46,983 nucleotides of DNA from Parcubacteria group bacterium GW2011_GWC1_45_14 (GTDB lineage Bacteria > Patescibacteriota > Minisyncoccia > Moranbacterales > GWC2-37-73), in NCBI GenBank assembly GCA_001001345.1, contig LCKI01000004.1:1-46983 (forward strand). Direction: 5' to 3'. The notes under the pieces are model-generated. The model was given only the letters and a program-made list of their open reading frames with translations, had not been told where the DNA came from and did no database searches. The position numbers were made by a program, and so were the translations under genes. Of the stretch, positions 45,252-46,983 are shown piece after piece (positions within the stretch are counted from its first letter, which is position 1; every line of letters begins with the position of its first letter).

Positions 45252-46982
45252 TTACCGCTGCGCCCATCCGAAGATGTCTTGGAAGTTGTTGACGATGATC
45301 TGGATTATATTCTCTTTCCGCTTCGGGGTGAGGAGGGCGAAGTCTCCGGATTTGGCCTCGTTGCCTGCCGCGTCCACCGAGATGGCGTTGAAGTAATAAA
45401 CCGTTCCCGCTTTGAAGGAAGTGATGACTGCGATATGCGAGGTGGTCATGACGTCCGAGACATTGACTTGGGTTTCCTTTCCGGCCTTTCCTTCCTTATA
45501 CACCAGCTTGGTGTCGGCGCTCTCATCCGTCTTCCAGCTGATGATGGCCTGGACCTTATCGTTCTGAGCCAAGGCGCTGTCCGTTCTGACCTGCTCGATC
45601 TTCGGAGCGTTTTCATCGCTCGAAGTCTTGAAGTTTTGGAAGGTCTCCTCGGTCTCATTTCCATCTTCATCGCGAACCTTGAGTTTGAGTCCGAATTCAG
45701 TTCCCGATTCCAAGTTTTTCAGGACCAGTTCATGCTTGGTGGCGAAGTCCGGCTTTCCTTGGACTCCGGAATTCTCCTCGTCGTCCGCGTCCGTGTATTC
45801 CACCAGAGTGTCGGTCGGCACGTTCGTCGTAAAGGTTATCTTGGCCCCGTGCTCCGTGATCTCGTCGACTTTGAAGCCTGAGATCTTCGGAGGCGACTTT
45901 GGCTCGAAAGTGTTGTCATTGGAAGCGAACAGGTTTCCATTGGCATCTTCCCCTAGGACGCGGAAGTGGTACGTCTGACCGGATTGAAGATCCGAAATGG
46001 TTATCTCATGCTCCTTGGTCTTGGTCTTGCTTTCTTTCGTGTCCCCATAGGCCGTCGTGAGTCCGTATTCGACGACTGAGGTCGTTTCCTCCCCGGTTTC
46101 CCAGGTTATGGTCGCCTGATTCAATGCCTTGGAAAGGACCTTGACCGAGGATAGAGAAGAGGGCTCTTTGGTTGTGAATGAAGACTGCGCCGACTGGGCG
46201 ATGTTTCCCGTGGCATCGGAGGAAATCACCGAGAAGACGTATTTGGACGCCGGTATCAGATCATTGATCGTCACCGTATGCGCCGTAGAATAATTCTCAC
46301 TGCTCGTCAGCACCAAAGAGTCTCCGGCGATCTTATTGAAATCGCTGCCGTCCAAGCTGTACATCACAAGACTGTTCGCCTTCTCGTTCGTGTTCCAGGT
46401 CACGACCGCGCTTTCCCCTTTAAGATCGGAGATCGAGACCGAGCTTATCTCGGGAGCGGTAGAATCCCCGGAAGCGTCGATATCCCCCTGACTGAAAGCT
46501 TTGTCCGACGTTTCGAATTGATCCGCCAGGCTTGCCGGATTCAAATCCTCATCAAGACAAGAGATGGTGTAGTCATACGCCGTGTCCGGATATAGGATAT
46601 CAGTTATGGTGACGGTGTGGTTCTTAGTATAAGATCCGACGGACTCCGGTTTTTCTCCTTCATTCGTCGTGTCTTCCGGCCTCTTGTATGTAATCGAACA
46701 ATTGGCGTTCTGGTCCGTCCTGAATTCGATCACTGCCTTGTCATTGGTCGTCACGTCGTCGGAAACGAGGGTGACGGTCTGGAGCGCTCCGGTGGTGGTA
46801 AAGGTTAGGGAGCTGTCATCTGCATATGAAACGGTTTCATATACGGACGACAGCTCGCTAACCTTCACTACTACCGGAGCACTCTCGACCGTCACGCTCA
46901 TTTCCGACGATGTGACTACCAAGGACAAAGCGGTCATTGAATTCAGGACCGACCAGGCTGCCAAATGCTTCATTGAATACAA
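45252..46982 (-). CDS. Fibronectin type III repeat surface protein (5' end not in window)
   Basis: 576 codons are open to the window edge. From about codon 50 it carries successive FN3 domains, with linkers such as APEISSVSISDLKGESAVVTWNTNEKANSLVMYS, SVKVLSKALNQATITWETGEETTSVVEYG, KISGFKVDEITEHGAKITFTTN and KIEQVRTDSALAQNDKVQAIISWKTDESADTKLVY. It ends in a short basic tail after LLTPKRKENIIQIIV. Similar chains are exported adhesin-like or wall proteins. The first 50 codons are the antisense of a plus-strand FN3 segment (46831-46983), so true coding is only trustworthy from about 46833 leftwards. The terminator is at 45176-45204. Confidence 0.82.
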   Translation of the reverse strand: MYSMKHLAAWSVLNSMTALSLVVTSSEMSVTVESAPVVVKVSELSSVYETVSYADDSSLTFTTTGALQTVTLVSDDVTTNDKAVIEFRTDQNANCSITYKRPEDTTNEGEKPESVGSYTKNHTVTITDILYPDTAYDYTISCLDEDLNPASLADQFETSDKAFSQGDIDASGDSTAPEISSVSISDLKGESAVVTWNTNEKANSLVMYSLDGSDFNKIAGDSLVLTSSENYSTAHTVTINDLIPASKYVFSVISSDATGNIAQSAQSSFTTKEPSSLSSVKVLSKALNQATITWETGEETTSVVEYGLTTAYGDTKESKTKTKEHEITISDLQSGQTYHFRVLGEDANGNLFASNDNTFEPKSPPKISGFKVDEITEHGAKITFTTNVPTDTLVEYTDADDEENSGVQGKPDFATKHELVLKNLESGTEFGLKLKVRDEDGNETEETFQNFKTSSDENAPKIEQVRTDSALAQNDKVQAIISWKTDESADTKLVYKEGKAGKETQVNVSDVMTTSHIAVITSFKAGTVYYFNAISVDAAGNEAKSGDFALLTPKRKENIIQIIVNNFQDIFGWAQR

Positions 46983-46983
46983 A
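46683..46983. repeat. Long diverged palindrome in FN3 coding sequence
   Basis: Centred at 46833 (ATATGAAAC-G-GTTTCATAT). By my count the 150-bp arms match at about 120 positions, and most changes are at third codon positions. The right arm runs off the window, so its full length is unknown. Confidence 0.9.
46831..46983 (+). CDS. Inverted FN3 segment on the plus strand (runs off window)
   Basis: 51 codons read TVSYTDDSSLTFTTTGALST, then VTLISDDVTTKDKAVIEFRT and onward to FIEYK. The minus-strand copy reads VSYADDSSLTFTTTGALQT and so on, and about 42 of 50 residues are the same. No stop is seen before the window edge and no start can be assigned. It may be part of a second FN3 gene, an inverted piece of the same gene, or an assembly misjoin. 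Confidence 0.6.

Overview
This window looks like a stretch of a Patescibacteria (CPR) genome, most likely from the Paceibacteria/Parcubacteria side (a Moranbacteria-like lineage would fit). That placement is inferred from protein style only: a ribonuclease J with a long basic N-terminus, U32 peptidase, NIF3, SmpB/tmRNA next to infC-rpmI-rplT, CPR-type cell-wall proteins, short intergenic regions, no CCA on the tRNA, and mostly weak or absent Shine-Dalgarno (SD) sites. Most genes lie on the minus strand and are housekeeping or cell-envelope genes. I see no phage, CRISPR array, rRNA or transposase.

Layout. 1-2.5 kb: trpS (partial), a small unknown gene, RNase J. 2.5-3.2 kb: tRNA-Leu(CAG), with a short direct repeat of its 3' end and a two-hairpin dispersed repeat. 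3.2-7.5 kb: manC, a divergent SIS-domain isomerase, a peptide-type solute-binding protein. 7.5-14.3 kb: secG, a nucleotidyltransferase-like protein, AI-2E transporter, a broken M16 peptidase, NIF3, U32 peptidase, a lone receiver protein. 14.4-16.9 kb (+ strand): smpB, tmRNA, infC (apparent AUA start), rpmI, rplT. 16.9-25.9 kb: VanZ with a coupled 34-aa protein, HAD phosphatase, histidine kinase coupled to a TSP3-repeat surface protein, SpoU methyltransferase, L,D-transpeptidase, glycoside hydrolase, EamA transporter, lysozyme-like protein 1. 26.1-27.4 kb: an AT-rich cassette (Zn-protease-like gene plus AbrB-like regulator) with repeated palindromes, followed by a MITE-like element. 27.7-33.4 kb: an envelope cluster (lysozyme-like protein 2, thiol-redox protein, lgt, AI-2E transporter, PBP1A). 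33.7-38.6 kb: five small plus-strand genes of unknown function alternate with typA and engB. 38.7-43.4 kb: D-2-hydroxyacid dehydrogenase, an unknown protein with an attenuator-like leader, an RRM protein, a helical unknown protein, a DUF1761-like protein, an HI0933/BaiN-like flavoprotein. 43.4-46.98 kb: a structured gap with a possible 20-aa membrane peptide, obg, and a fibronectin-III surface protein whose 5' part runs into a long inverted repeat at the window edge.

Main unusual points. (1) The five plus-strand unknown genes all have strong AAAGGAGG-type SD sites; three transcription units also have near-consensus promoters and terminators, although nearby core genes mostly lack SD sites. 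(2) The last 300 bp form a diverged palindrome in which both strands encode the same FN3 segment. (3) Several dispersed palindromic repeat families are present: a 132-134 bp MITE-like element in two copies, a two-hairpin repeat whose hairpins show compensatory changes, a third repeat next to gene ends, and inverted arrays of short tandem words around terminators. (4) A broken M16 peptidase, an AUA-start infC, and a leaderless leader-peptide/terminator arrangement are also visible. All reading was by eye; no database searches were possible.
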